Shown piece by piece: positions 9,107 through 22,082 of a DNA stretch of 64,000 nucleotides (positions are counted from its first letter, which is position 1; each line of letters starts with the position of its first letter). Source of the stretch: Gemmobacter sp. 24YEA27 (GTDB lineage Bacteria > Pseudomonadota > Alphaproteobacteria > Rhodobacterales > Rhodobacteraceae); assembly GCF_030052995.1 (NCBI RefSeq), contig NZ_JASJPW010000007.1:70875-134874 (forward strand). Direction: 5' to 3'. The translations under genes and the position numbers were made by a program. Under the pieces are notes generated by a model. It made no database searches. It worked only from the letters and a program-made list of their open reading frames with translations, and was not told the origin of the DNA.

Positions 9107-12100
9107 TGTGCCACTCCTGCCCGCTCGACGACGGTCTCAATGTTCAGCTTGTACTTCCCGCTGTCCCGCCAGAGCACACGTATAGCGCGCTCGACCCGGC
9201 GCAGACGTTGTTTTGCGTCCGCATCAGACTCGCTGCCCGCCAGCACATAGCTGATGCGCAGCATCGTGACGGTCTCGCGGATCTCGCCCACCATCTTCTG
9301 CAGGCCTGCGTGCAACGCTGGTTTCAGATCACCGTTGGCTTCGAAGGCATTGGCCGAAAGGTCGACCCGTACCAGCCGCGCCAAAGTTGCCCCGAAATCA
9401 AGGCGCGTGATCATGCCTTGGGTCAGCCGCACAACGCGCGGGTTCTCTGTCGTCAGGCGATAGCCTGCCGGCAGGGTCCGTTCATCCAGCTTCAGCATGT
9501 AGTTTGAACCGAAGGTCTGCGGCAGGGCGGCGCAGGGCACGTTGAAGCGGCCATGCTCGTCGGTGACGATCGCCACACCATTGGGAGCAATCAGGCGGAC
9601 ATTGGGCAGGCCGCGTTCCTCGGCGGATTTGCTCATGTGACCGTTCTGATCGGCGTCATCGAAGACCCGGCCCAACACGGTTGCGCATTGCATCACCGCA
9701 TCGGCTAGCACCCGGATCGTCGCCGTCGCCTCCTTGGCAATCTCGCCTCCGGTGGTGTTGTTCACCAGCCGTGCCCGGTTGGTATGGGCCCCGGGCTTGA
9801 CCGAAGAGCCGATCAGCACATTCAGCGTCAGCTGCCGCGTCTGGCCTGGATCAAGCCTGACACCGTCCAGCGTCACGTTCCGGCCCGAAACCTCGGGCGT
9901 GACCGCGACACCGTCCAGCCGTGCCGAACCCTCGCGGTAGAGGAAGCCCGCAGGAAGCTGGTCGATGATCCGCGCTGTCAGCGGCACATTCTCGGCCGCG
10001 CTGGTGACGCGGATGGTATAGGGCACCACATCGCCGACCATTGCGGTATCAACACCGGCCAGTTTTTCCAGACCGAAGCCGCCAAGGCCCAGATCCGGAA
10101 CCGCCGGTGCCGAAGAATGGGCCCGCACGTCGACGCCCGCATCCGAACTTCCCGTGGCATCCCCGCTCAGCACAACCTGCCCGCGACCCACATCGGCTGC
10201 GGTCAGGGTATAGGCCGCATTGCTGCATTCAAGGAAAGCGCGCTCCCCGGGCTGCAGAGTGATCGGAAGGCAGACAAGCCCCGGCAGGTTCAGCGAGAGC
10301 GAGGCCGGATCCATGGTGACGCCGTTCAGTGCCACGGTCCCGGTATTGATCACCTCGAAGCGGTAGATCACCTGATCCCCCTGCCCCATCATGCCGTCGC
10401 CATTCACATCGCGCAGCTCACCCACGGTGATGTTCAGCTCCAGCTCGGGGTAGCCCAGTTCGACAAGCGCGCTGGAGGGATCAGAGGGTACGGTTACCGC
10501 AGGCCCGCCGGACGGCTGCCAGGTTCCGCTTGCCGTCGCGGTATTCTCGCGCTTGGCGGCACGGATGTCCTCAAGCGTGATGGCATAGGTCCCGGTGATG
10601 GCGACACTGTCGCCCGGCGCAATACTGGCGACCGGATTTCCGGTCAGCACCAGACCCGGCAGCGGATCACTCACTGTCACATTCGTCAGCGTGACGTTGC
10701 CGGTATTGGTCAGGGTGAAGGTATAGATGATTTCCTCACCGACCTGGGCCGAGGCCGAGATCCCGGAAGCATCGGCGGTCTTCTCCAATTTCAGCCCGCT
10801 GCTGCGCACCGGCGAGATCAGCGTCGGGTCATTCGCCCCGGCAGTGGTGCCCGAGATGTCCTTCACCAGCACCGGAATGCCGGAACCATCGACATAATTG
10901 CCGACCGCTTCGGCCTGATTGCTGATCGCATCGCCGCTGTCGATATCGGCCTGTGTCAGCGCATAGACGGCGGTAAAGCTGGTGGCATCGGTCTGACCCG
11001 GCGCGAGGCTTGCGATTGGTCCGCCACTGATCTGCAGGCCGGGCATCGGATCGTTCAGAACGATGCCGGTCAGCGTCACATCACCGATATTGGTGATGGC
11101 AAATCTGTAGTGCAGCAGATCACCGGGCCGGGGTGGTGTTCCAAGCGCCGAGGCGTCGACGGTCTTCACCAGATCGATCAATGGCGTCCGCGTCAGCGGG
11201 GTGACCGTGGGATCATCGTCAGTGACCGTGGTGCCGGACTTGTCGGTCACCACAACCGGCGTTCCTGTGCCGTTGTCAAAAGTACCCGAAGCAATCGCCT
11301 GGTTCTCGATCGAGCCGACATCAAGGTCAGACTGCTTGACGGTATAGACCGCCGAGAAGCTGGTGCTGTCGCTCTGGCCGGGCAGCAGGCTGATCGGGCC
11401 GCCCGATACCGTAGCCCCCGCAAGGGTTTCGGTCAGGGTGATGCCGGTCAGCGGAACGTTGCCGGTATTGGTGACGGTGAACACCCAGCGGACCGGATCG
11501 CCCAGCTTCAGGCCGGCCGGATCAACTGAGGGATCCAGCGCCTTGACCAATGCGATGGCAGGCACACCCGAAACCGGAGTCACCGTCGGCTCGTCCAGAC
11601 CTTTGTCGGTCATGGAAGAGGACGTCACCGTACCGGGGCTGCCGGGCGGACCATAGTCACCGCTGGCAAGCGCACGGTTGGTGACGTTGCCGGCCGTGAT
11701 GTCTTCGGCCGTGATCGCATAGCTTGCCGGGCCGACCGTTACGGTATCGCCGGGCGCCATGGTGCCGATGGTGAAGCTGCCCGGCGTCAGGCCCGTCAGC
11801 GGATCCGCCACTTCGACGTCACGCAGAGTGACATTACCCGTATTGGTGACAGTGAAGCTGTAGAGGATCTGCTGGCCGACCACGGCCGGATCAGACAGCG
11901 CCGTCGCATCAGCGCGCTTCACCAGTTCGATCTGCGGATCCTGCGGAACCGGAACGATGGTCTTGCCAGGTGTTCCCTCGCTCGGGCCCGAAGGCTCGTC
12001 GACAGGATCTGGACCGAAGGTACCGCTTGCAAGGGCCTGGTTCTCGACCAGACCTGCATCAATATCATCCTGGGTGATCTGATAGGTCGCGGTGCGCGTC

Positions 12101-15100
12101 TCGATTGCGCCGGGGCCATGTCGCCAAGGGTGAAGGCGGCAGGGGTCATTCCCGGCAGCGGGTCGGCGAGGGTAACCCCTTCGATCAGGACGTTACCAGT
12201 GTTCTTGACCGTGAAGGTATAGGTGATCGTCTCACCCACCACCGCCGGTGTCGAGATAGCCGAGGAAGCCGTCTTCACGAAGCTGAGTTCGGGAAGCTGG
12301 TCGATCGGAACCACGACAGTATTCGAGGTTCCCGGCACATTGGTCACTGCATTGGTACCAGGATCCGTGAAGATCGCGTCAAGCGTGGCAGTATTGACCA
12401 CTTCGCCGGCCTCGATCTCATGTTGGCGGAGCGGATAGGTTGCGGTCAGGGTCACGGCATTGGCCGCCCCGGCTCAAGCACTGCGATGACCCGCCCACCC
12501 GGCGTGAAATCCAGTCCCGGCAGAGGATCAGTCAGCTCGACCGCCGTCAGTGTCACGTTGCCGGTATTGGTCACCAGGAAGCTGTAGGTGATCAGATCAC
12601 CCGGCTGCGGCGGCAGCGAAAGTGCGGGAACAGCTGATTTCACCACAGAAATGCCGGTCTGTTGGGTCAGCGGCAGAACCGTCGGGTCATCCGTCCCGAG
12701 GCTTGTGCCGGAATCGTCGCTGACCGTCTGCGGTACGCCCGAACCGTCAACACTCCAGGTCCCCGTCGCCGTGGCCTGATTGGTGAGCGAACCAAGGTTC
12801 ACATCCGCCTGGGTCAGCACATAGGTTGCACTCAGGGAAGTGCTGTCGGTGGCGCCCGGCTCAAGGACGGGCAGGCTGCCGGCCAGCAAGATCCCGGTCA
12901 GGGGATCATCGATGGTCACATCCGTCAGAGTGACGTTGCCGGTATTCGTGACGGCAAAGTCATAGTGAACCACGTCACCGGCCATGGGCGGAGTGGACAG
13001 AACCGAATTCGCGGTATCGATCACCTTGACCAGATCGATGGACGGCACCGGCGTCAGCGGCGTGATGACGGTGTCATCATCCGAGATCGTCGTCGGCGTG
13101 CTGCCCCATTCGCCCTCGGCCTCGGCGGTATTTTCATACGAACCGCGGTTGATGTCGGCCTGCGTCAGATCATAGCCGCCGACATCGGCCAGGACCCTGG
13201 AGGCGCCCGGGTTCAGGGTGAAGGGTGCGATCGCCGCATCGAAGGTCACGCCAAGGTCGGTCAGCGTGATATTGCTCAGGATCACGTTGCCGGTGTTGGT
13301 CACCGTGAAGCTATAGCGGATCTCATCCCCGGGAACCGGAGCATTCACATCTGCAAAGCCCGAAATGCTGCCGGTCTTGACCAGCTCAATCCCCGCCACT
13401 TGCGGGATGACCAGCGTGGTATCCTCATCGGTGCCGGTGGTATTGCCGGATTCGTCGGTGACAGTGCCACCACTCGCCGGATCCGTACCCCAGTCACCGC
13501 TGGCCTCGGCGCGGTTATCCAGGTTGCCGCGTTCGATATCGGCCTGGGTCAGCGTATAGGTGGCGGTGAAGGTCGCGCTATCCGCATCACCCGGATCAAG
13601 GTCGATCGGCCCGCCCGAAACCACCGCGCCGATCAGCAGTTCGTCCACGGAAACATTTGTCAGCGTGACATTGCCGGTATTGGTGACGGTGAAGCCATAG
13701 GTGACGACCTCACCTTCCTGAGCCAGAGAGGACAGGGTTGAGGTGATGGTCTTGACCAGATCGATTGCGGCCCCCTGCGTGAGCGGGACGGTCACCGGAT
13801 CCGTATCCACTTCGGGGATCGTCAGATCACCGCCGGTCGTGCGGTCGAAGTAATCACCTTCGGCGCTGGCCTGGTTGTCGACGCGGCCAAAGTCGATATC
13901 GGCCTGGGTCACATCATAGGTTGCGGTCAGGATAACGGCATTGGCCGCGCCAGGCTCAAGCGAAGCAACTACATTGCCTGCCGTCCAGACCAGACCGGGC
14001 AGCGGGTCAGTAACCGTCACATCTGTCAGCGTCACATTGCCGGTATTTGTCAGCGTGAAGCTGTAGACGATCTGATCTCCCACCTCGGACGGGTTCTGCA
14101 CGCCGGTATCGTCAGCGCTCTTGACCAAGGTCAGACCCGGAGCCGGATCATAGGTCAGGTCAACAGAAGCCTGGTCATCGACGTCCAGATCTGTTCCGGC
14201 CGGCCCGGTTCCGACAGCCGTCACTTCTGCATCATTGGTGAAGATGCCGGCATCTACATCCGCCTGCGTCAGCGTATAGCTGGCAGTGAATGTGGTGCTG
14301 TCAACGCCCCCGGCAGCCAGCGGCGTGGTGCGCGATCCCGTGATCGACACATCGTCAAGCTCGGTCAGGACGATATCGCGAAGTTCGACGTTGCCGGTAT
14401 TGGTGATGGTGAAGCTGTAGGTGACGATGTCACCCGCCATGACCGGATCAGTCGGGGCAGTCGTGATGGCCTTCGTCAGGCTGATCGAGGGGCTGCGCAC
14501 AAGACTGACCACGGTCGGGTCGTCATTGGTCAGCTCGGTTCCGGAATCGTCGGTGACGACAGTTCCGTTCGGATCCGTACCCGTCGCAACAGCAGTGTTT
14601 TCCAGTCCACCGTTTTCAAGATCGGAAACCTTCAGAACATAGGTCCCCGGGAACGACATTGATGCACCCGGCGGTATGCTCAGGAAACCAAGAAGTCCCG
14701 TATCGATCACCACATCAGGCAGGTCATCGGTCAGCGTAAGCTGGTTCAGCGTGACGTTGCCCGTGTTCTGGATCGTGAAGAGGAACTCGATCTCGTCACC
14801 CGGCATCAGCACGCCGGTCACATCGGTGATGAGCTCCTTCTTCAGCGCAATCGCAGGCGCCGGGTTGAGCGGCGTGACGGTTGGATCCTCATTCGGATCC
14901 GAAGGGTCATTGCCCGAGGGCGTATCCGGGAACGGATTGCCCGAATCCGGGACCGTACCCGCCACCTCGACCTGGTTCTCGACCTCGCCCGCATCGATCT
15001 CGACCTGACTCAGGGTATGGGTCGCCGTTGCGGTCGTGCTTTCGCCCGGCGCAAGCCGCGACTTGGCCGGAGGCGAGACGGTGGTATTGGCCAGAGGCTC

Positions 15101-18100
15101 GGAGATGGAGTCGATCACCAGACTGGTATTGCCGATGTTCTCGATCGTGATCGTCCAGGTGACGGTATCCCCCTCAAAGGGCTCGGCCGGGACGGTCGTG
15201 GCCACCTTGGTGACCCGCATCAGAGCGTTCTGGAAGAGAGGCTCGACGATATCGTTGGAATGCGCTGAAATCGGTTGACGGCTCGGAAGATAGTCGCCGT
15301 CAACGGTGGCGGTATTGGTCACGCTGCCCGCGTCGATATCCACCTGGGTTACGGCATATTCCGCATAGACCACAGCCTGATTGCCCGACTGTCCGAACGG
15401 CGCCAGCGAACCGATGGTGAAAGCACCCGCAGGCGATTCCTCGATGCCCGGCAGCGCATCGGTCAGAACCAGATTGTTCAGCTGGGTATTGCCCGTATTG
15501 GTGACGGTAAAGCTGTAGCGGATGGTGTCGCCGATCACGGTCGGATCCTGGACACCACTGGTGACCAGCGCCTTCACTACGGTCAGACCCGGCTCGGCCA
15601 AAGCCGTGACCGTTTCGGTGTCGTCGTCAGTGACGGTCAGATCGCCGGAACCATCCTCGCCCCATTTTCCGGTGGCGGTGGCGGTATTCTCGATCAGACC
15701 GCTGTCGATATCGCTTTGCTTGAGCTTATAGGTCGCGATGAAGGCACCCACCGGACTGGTGGTACCTGCCGCCAGCTGGGCCACGGGCGTATAACTGGTC
15801 CAGACCAGATCCACCATCGGGTCAGCGACCGTGACATTCAGCAGCGGCGTATTACCGGTGTTCTCTACCGAGAAAGTATAGGTGATCAAATCGCCCGGCA
15901 CCGGAGGGTCTGACAGCTGCGAAATGTTGGCGGTCTTTGTCAGCTCGATCTCTGGCGCGAAGTTCAGAACCACCTCGGTCGGAATGTCCAGGCCCCAGGT
16001 CGGCGTCGTCCCATCGTTGGAGGCATCGCTCAGGCGGGGATCGGTCGCTCCCTGAAGGCCAGAGAACTGGCCGTCGGCCTGCAAGGCTGCTGTATTGGGC
16101 AGCGTCATGCTGGAACCGGGACGCGGCACTGGCGGATTGACCAGCACTGTAAACTTGACCCAGGCCGTGCTCTGCGGCGCGATAGTCCCGCCGGAAATCA
16201 CATCGTTACCACTCCCGTTGAAAGCCGAATTCAAAGTCAGGTCGCTGGCCGCGCTTAGCGAGCTAACAGCAAACGACCCGGGGCAGGTGACGCACCGCTG
16301 AATGTGCCAAAGAGCGGGTCCAGCGTGTCACGCAGCCGGACATTGGTAATCGGCTCCTGACTGTTGTTCTGCAGTCTGAAGGTGTACTCAATTGAGTAGG
16401 TGCCATCGACCCGCAGCACGGGCGCGGCCGCCGATTTGGACAGCGCAAGCCCCGGAACCGGGATCAGGCTGAAATCCTTGGTCACAGCCGGCGCGGCCGT
16501 GGTCGCCGTAATGCCCAGGATCGATTGTGTGCCGCTTGCCGTACCTCCGCCAACGCCGGCCGGATAGGCCGAACCGGCTGTAAAGGTCCCGCCGGTGGGG
16601 ATGGTATAGCTGACCTGATAGGCAACACCCGGGGGCAGCAGCTTAAAAACGTAATTCCCGGCTGCATCGGTGGTTGTCGTGCGGGTAACCGAACCACCCA
16701 GCAGGTCTGTGCCGGTCAGCTGAACAGAAACCCCGGACACGCCGCTGTCCTGCGGAAGGTCGCGGATCTGGTTGAAGTCAAAATCCCGCCAGATCGTGCC
16801 CGAGACCTGCGTCGTCACGATGTCGATCGTGCCGGTTGCAGTATTGTTGCTCTCGTCGTCGAAAGACAGCGTCGAAACCGTTGCGCTATTGCTGAAGATT
16901 TGCGGCGAACTGGTCACGTCGGTCACCCGGACGGGCACCCTGATCGAGATCGAGCTGCCAGCCGGCATGTCGGGAAGGATGCAGATCACGTCACGGCCAC
17001 CGACCTGGCCGTCGCAATTGCCCAGCGACGGAACAGGAGCACCCGTCAGCTCCATATGCGCCGGCAGCTGATCGACCAGCTCAACGCCTTCGGCAAGGCC
17101 GATACCCGCGCCGGCGACGTTGCTGACGACGATATCCCAGTCGAAACCTTCAAGCAGATCTGCCTCAGGCGCGGAAGCGGTCTTGCTGACCCGCAAATCG
17201 GCCCGTTCATAGACCGAGGTGGTTTCATTCACCACGTTATTGGCCTGCGGATCATAGGCGGCCTCGGCCGATGTAACCCGGGCGTTGTTCGTCCAACGAC
17301 CACGGGCCACGCCGGTCATCTCGACCTCCAGGATGAGCGACTGATTGACCGCGAGGTGCTCTGCGGAACAGACGATGCTCCCCCCGATAGCGTTCTGCGC
17401 AGCCCCGGACGTCAGATTGCATGCCATGCCACTCGTCATCGGCCGCCAAGCTACAAGCTGCATGCCAGCGGTCGGCAGAGTGTCTGTAATCACAACCGAG
17501 AAGGCTTCGGACGGACCGGCATTGGTTGCCGTAACAGTATAGACGGTATTCTCGCCCAGTTCGAGCGGGTCGGTACTGTCGATCTTGTTGATGATCAGAT
17601 CGAGCGCCGGAGCCAAAATCTGATGGCTGATCGCATCCGAATTGTTGGTGGAATCTATCTCCGGCGTAGTGGTGGAGACACTGACGGAATTGGTTATCGC
17701 GGAGCCCGTCAGTGCGGTCGAGGGCACCGTCACCACGGTCACCGAATGCTGGCTGCCATTCTGAATGGTGCCCAGATTGCAGACAACGCTGGAGCCAGCG
17801 GTCGTCAATCCGCCGGACAGTCCGCTCACTGCACCGCAGCTACCCTGGCTGGGCACTACGCTGACAATGCGCAGACCCGCCGGAAGGCTGTCGGTGACCG
17901 TCACATTCTCGGCATCCGACAGGCCGTTGGCCGGAACAATGGCTGCAATGGTATAGATCAGCTGCTGGCCCGCAGGCAGCGAGGCGCCTTCGTCGTGTGA
18001 AGCTGACTTCTCGACCACCACATCGGTCCGGGGCGTCACGGCATAGGGAGCCGTGGCCGAGTTGTTGGTATAGTCGGGGTCAGGGGTCACCGTCGAATAG

Positions 18101-20088
18101 GTTTCGGCGGTGTTGCTCTTGTTGCCTGTGCCACCGGCAAGCACGGTAAGTTCGATGAACGGACAGTCGACCCCCGGCGAACAGATGGGAAGCGTTGCGA
18201 TCTCGCAGCGCAAATCGCTGTAGAAGGCCGCGCCACGCGTGACCGAACAGACCGCGCCACCGGTCGCATTGTCGATCACGGTCGCGGTGGTGGAAGCGTC
18301 GGCAAAGTAAAGATCGGCAAGACGGTCGGTGACCACAACGCTCTCGGCTGCCGTATTGCCGGGATTGATGATTTCAATGCGGAAGCTGACCGGATCGCCC
18401 GAGACATAGGGGCCGGTGCTGGTGACGGTCTTTTCGATCCGCAGATCTGATATCTGTGGCCCCTCACCGGAGCCCACGCCAGTGGAGGTCGTGTTGTTCG
18501 AGAGATCACGGTCGTCGAATTCCTGCCCCGAATAACCAACGGTCAGACCGTTCGTCAGATTGCCCTCCTCCAGAACCGTGGTGCGAATATTCAGCTGCGG
18601 CGTCTGGCCACCGACGGGCAGGCCGGTGGTGGCATAATCGTCGGTATAGCAGGTGATATCCGCCGGCCCGGCTACGGGCGGCGTCACATTACAGGTCCAG
18701 TTTGATCCGGCAGGAACAACCACCTCATCCAGCCGCAGGCCAGCCGGAAGATGATCGGTAAAGATCAGCCGGCCTTTAAAAGGCACGTTGCCCGTGTTCT
18801 GGGTCCAGATGGGCCAGTCGTACTGATTGCCGACTGTTACCAGCGCATGGGGCGGGCTACCCTTATGGGCGACCAGATCAAACATCGGCACCGCGATATC
18901 GGCACCGCCGTCAGATGCGGAATTGTTGGTCGTCAGCACATCGGTCGGCGACGTGATCTCTGCAGTGTTGACCACCGGACCACTGGCGGCGGTATCGGTG
19001 GCTGCAATTGCAGTGATGGTGATCGGCGCGCTGTAATCGGCACCCGAGGGGCTGGCGGCGCTGTAGCTGCAGCTGACGGCATTCCCGACTGGCGAAGGAC
19101 AAGTCCAGCCGGCTCCGGCTGCGCTGACACCAGTGATCGTATAGTTCGGGGGCACAAGATCGCTGATCTGAGCTTCAAGTGGCGCGCCGCCGGCATAGCC
19201 GGGGGTCAGCGTGAACGTCACCGGGCTGCCGGTAAAGATCAGCCCCGAGGGTGAGCGGCTCTTGCCCAGTGAGACATCGGTTCCCGGCTGCACGGCAAAG
19301 CTGACATTGTCGGCGTCATTGCTCAGATCGGGGTCCATCGGCGATGTACCCGTCACCGAGCCCGCCACCGCGATATTCGATGCGTTGTCGGTCGTGACCT
19401 GAGTGGTGAAATCCAGCGTGATAGATTCACCGGCGGCTATCGGTCCAGGCACTGTGCAGTTGATCATCCCGGCAGTCACCGAGCAGCCAGCAGGCAGGCT
19501 GACATTGGAAGAAAGCCCGCTCGGCAGTGTCAGGGAGAAGGTCGCTCCGTCCGAAGTATCTGGGCCTTCGTTGGTGATGGTGGCCGTCAGTGTCACATTA
19601 TCGCCAGCCTGAACCTGCGCGGGTGCGTCAAGCTCGAGCGAAAGATCGGCGCCCCTGACAACGGTGGTGCCCTGATCGACGTTAACGGCGGCGTTAACGA
19701 TCGTACCATTGAAACTCAAAGTTCCCGAACCAGTGGTGCGAACCAGCACGTGACCGGTCAGCTGCTCGCGCGGCGCAAGCGATGGAACATCGCAGGTAAC
19801 AGCTGCCGGGCCGGTCAGCTCGGGTGCGGGCGTACAATTCTGCAGTCCGCCGCTAACGCCGACATATACGCCTCCGGCCGGAATAGCGAAGGTAATCGTA
19901 TCAGCAGCTTCACGGACATTCCCGCCATTCTGGATCCGCACAGCATATTGGATCGTGCCGCCAGCCGGGATAGGGTCATAACCGGTATCGGTGATATTGA
20001 GAGTAAGCCCGTTCGCACTGGCCAGGCCCGCAGAGAAACCCAGAGCGACAAAAGCGGTCCCCAGAATCGAGGTTACCTTGCGCATCAT
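9103..20088 (-). CDS. Giant secreted DUF11-repeat protein (three frameshifts)
   Basis: Three single-base shifts (near 16257, 12465 and 12100) split what reads as one frame of about 3,660 residues. The start is ATG 20088 with GGAG seven bases upstream, then a signal peptide ending ASA. Residues about 25-1120 hold around eight divergent DUF11/CARDB-like modules and then an SdrD B-like module (SGTIWRDFDFNQIRD). Next come sixteen regular modules with NTGNV-type motifs, one per 118-128 residues. The C-terminal 250 residues contain another DUF11 module, a second SdrD-like module (GRVFDDADQNG) and an OmpA-like alpha/beta segment. At 16257 restoring one G in a GGG run rejoins the frames. It is co-translated with the outer-membrane barrel gene. 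Probable role: surface adhesin, stalk or matrix protein. The repeat family is certain; function is inference. Confidence 0.75.
10330..15900 (-). repeat. Sixteen tandem DUF11-coding repeats
   Basis: The coding motif for NTGNV recurs near 10335, 10700, 11085, 11460, 11840, 12195, 12560, 12940, 13290, 13670, 14040, 14390, 14760, 15130, 15490 and 15860. The period is 350-385 bp. Copies are similar but not identical, so this is a protein-level tandem array that could also be a recombination hotspot or an assembly hazard. Confidence 0.8.
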
Positions 20089-20204
20089 CACCGAACTCCA
20101 TCCTGACAGGCAGAGAACGCGCGCATGAACTCACTCCGTCCAAAAACGGGGTGGCAGACCCGAAAATGGATGGCCGCGTCACTGCTCGCGTTCGCCTAAT
20201 TGGT

Positions 20205-20224
20205 GTGTAAAAAAGCGTTTACAC
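20205..20224. promoter_or_regulatory. Perfect inverted repeat GTGTAAA-N6-TTTACAC
   Basis: Seven-base arms with a 6-nt spacer lie about 117 bp upstream of the DUF11 gene start. The symmetry and AT-rich setting suggest an operator for a dimeric regulator. Which regulator is unknown. Confidence 0.4.
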
Positions 20225-20243
20225 GGCTTAGCAACAAGGAAAA

Positions 20244-20261
20244 TTGGCAAAATATTGCCAA
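20244..20261. promoter_or_regulatory. Perfect inverted repeat TTGGCAA-N4-TTGCCAA
   Basis: Seven-base arms with spacer AATA, 19 bp beyond the previous inverted repeat and about 156 bp upstream of the DUF11 gene start. Like its neighbour it resembles a dimer binding site. The two together suggest controlled expression of the surface protein operon. Confidence 0.35.
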
Positions 20262-20735
20262 AATATTCAGCAAGTTCATGATCACAGAAGCTGGAGGCGG
20301 AATTCACCAGTACGTGACACGCCATAATTTTTATTCATCAAACCAATATGTTAGTTTGTTTCTGTCTCCCCCTTTGTTGCTTCACGAGGTGCGCCATACC
20401 CGCAACACCCGCTCAGCTCCCCCAAAAGATGCGCGATAATTCGCTTGCCAAGCAGTTATGGCGCTTCCTCTCTTCTGAAGGTGGCTGCTCTGCAACGTGA
20501 GGTTTCTCTTCTAAAAGATGCGTCGATCGGGAGCGATTACAGGAGTGACGTGCAATTCTTGCATTATCGGTCGTTTCGCCTATATAGAGAGATACTCGCC
20601 AGAACCCCGAAAATGCCTCAAAGTCCCGCCAAGACGCGCCAGCGAGTCCATGCAGAACGCGGGTCGTCTGGGTTTCTGCGAGGGCACAGCGCTTCAGCAC
20701 GCACACACCGTCGCGTTCCGCCCGTGGAAACCGCC

Positions 20736-21923
20736 ATGACAGATGAGACATCCGATCTGGAAGGCGCGAAGCAGGACGCCCCCTCCCCTGTCTTGCTCGA
20801 CCACCAGCCCCTGCCTTGCGGGTCTGGCCGAACGGGCGGGCGACTATACCGAGGTGGCTAGTTCCGTCAACACCCACAAGGCCTACGCCGCCGGCTGGAA
20901 TCACTTAGTCGGCTGGTGCCGGCGTGGGGGGCTGGATGCGCTTGCGCCCGACCGCAAACTGTCGGCCTCTACATTACTGCCTGCGCCTCCGGCGCAACGC
21001 AGGTCGGCGGGCGTAAGAACACCGTCTAGACCATCGAGCGGCGTCTTTCAGCGCTGGTCTGGCCTAGACGCAACGCGGCCTTGTCCTTGACCGGCTCGAC
21101 CGGCACTTCGCCAACGTCCTCACGGGCATCCGCAACAGCGACGCCGCGCCTCCGCGCCAACAGGAGGCGATCCTGCCCGACGATCTGCTGGCCATGCTGG
21201 AAACCTGCCACCGAGGCACCCTGCGGGGCTGCGCAACAGGGCCATGTTGATGATGCGATTTGCCGGGGGCTTGCGCCGGTCAGAGATCACCGGGTTGGAT
21301 CCAGGCCGTGACCAGACGGAGAATGGGCGCGGCTGGATCGAGGTTCTGCCCGGCGGCTTGCTTGTGACTCTTCGTGGCAAGTCCGGCTGGCGCGAGGTGA
21401 AGATCGGCCGCAGGTCTTCGCCCGCGACCTGCACAGTCGAGGCGCTGGAGCTCTGGTGAAGTTCGGTCGTATCAGCCAGGGACCGCCGTTCCGCCGTGTA
21501 ACCGGCAGGGTAAAGGAACCGGAGCCGTTTCGCCTCAACGACCGCGAGATCGCAAGGCTGGTCACGCGGGCCGCTCAAACCGGGGGACTGCGGGGCGATC
21601 AGCCCGAGAAGGACCCCCCTGCCCTCTTCTCCGGCCACAGCTTTCGCACCGGTCTGGCCGCCTCAGCTGAGGTCGACGAGCGGCATGTACAGAAGCAGCT
21701 GGGCCACGCCAGCGCCGAGACGACACGCAGGTATCAGCGCGGACGCGACAGGTTCCGGGTGACCCTGACCAAAGCTGCCGGATTGCAAACCAAACCTGTT
21801 CGTCATGATCGAAGCCCGCCTTTCTCTCTGGGGAAGCAAGATTCGGCCCAAGCCAGAAGCCGCTGCCAGACGACTTATCCACAGAAGCCACCGGGAGCCG
21901 GCAGCTGCTTTGCCGCCTCTTAA
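20736..21923 (+). pseudogene. Tyrosine recombinase (phage-type integrase), frameshifted
   Basis: From ATG 20736 (MTDETSDLEG) the reading passes through at least four single-base shifts (near 20820, 20990, 21230 and 21457). An N-terminal SAM-like DNA-binding part (VNTHKAYAAGWNHLVGWC) is followed by a catalytic domain. It retains the first Arg (GGLRRSEI), the H-x-x-R box (GHSFRTG), the second His (LGHASAETT) and the tyrosine (RRYQRG). All catalytic positions seen are kept, so the enzyme may be intact in the real genome; near 21230 one missing C in a GGC-CTG context restores the frame. It lies 160 bp before repA. It could act in replicon dimer resolution or be left by an integrated element; I see no paired att sites. 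The C-terminal end is uncertain. Confidence 0.6.
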
Positions 21924-22082
21924 AGTGTAGAGCGAGATTTTCTGACTAACTGACTGATTTATAGTGTAATTTATTCATCAGGAAACCACTCTCTAAACGC
22001 ATTTTTCGGCCTCAACGGTTTTGGCTGGATTAATCGAGAAAAGCTGTTAAAGTAACAAAAAATAACAACATCGAGGGCAGCA

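Larger units (their letters stand above)
20089..20735. other. Intergenic region upstream of the DUF11 operon and the recombinase
   Basis: This 647-bp stretch has no convincing gene. The part from 20190 to 20390 is clearly AT-rich against the rest of the window and carries two inverted repeats (20205-20224 and 20244-20261). The 20450-20735 part has open frames on both strands, but none shows a recognisable protein. It should hold the promoter of the minus-strand giant gene and that of the recombinase. Confidence 0.4.

Noticed and set aside
7847..11529. Long plus-strand open frames (467 and 581 codons) opposite the outer-membrane and DUF11 genes
   Set aside because: Composition is atypical for proteins, and the minus-strand frames have clear signal peptide and repeat structure.
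10330..15900. Regularly spaced repeats considered as a CRISPR array
   Set aside because: The 350-385 bp period, coding frame and DUF11 translation show protein modules, not short repeats with spacers.
5436..20570. 12-bp direct repeat TTGCATTATCGG at 5436-5447 and 20559-20570 flanking the surface operon, considered as att sites
   Set aside because: Repeats of 12 bp are expected by chance many times in 64 kb, and the recombinase gene lies outside the bracketed segment.
20413..20904. 163-codon minus-strand frame upstream of the recombinase
   Set aside because: It overlaps the recombinase start, and its sequence is Arg/Gly-rich without structure; probably chance.
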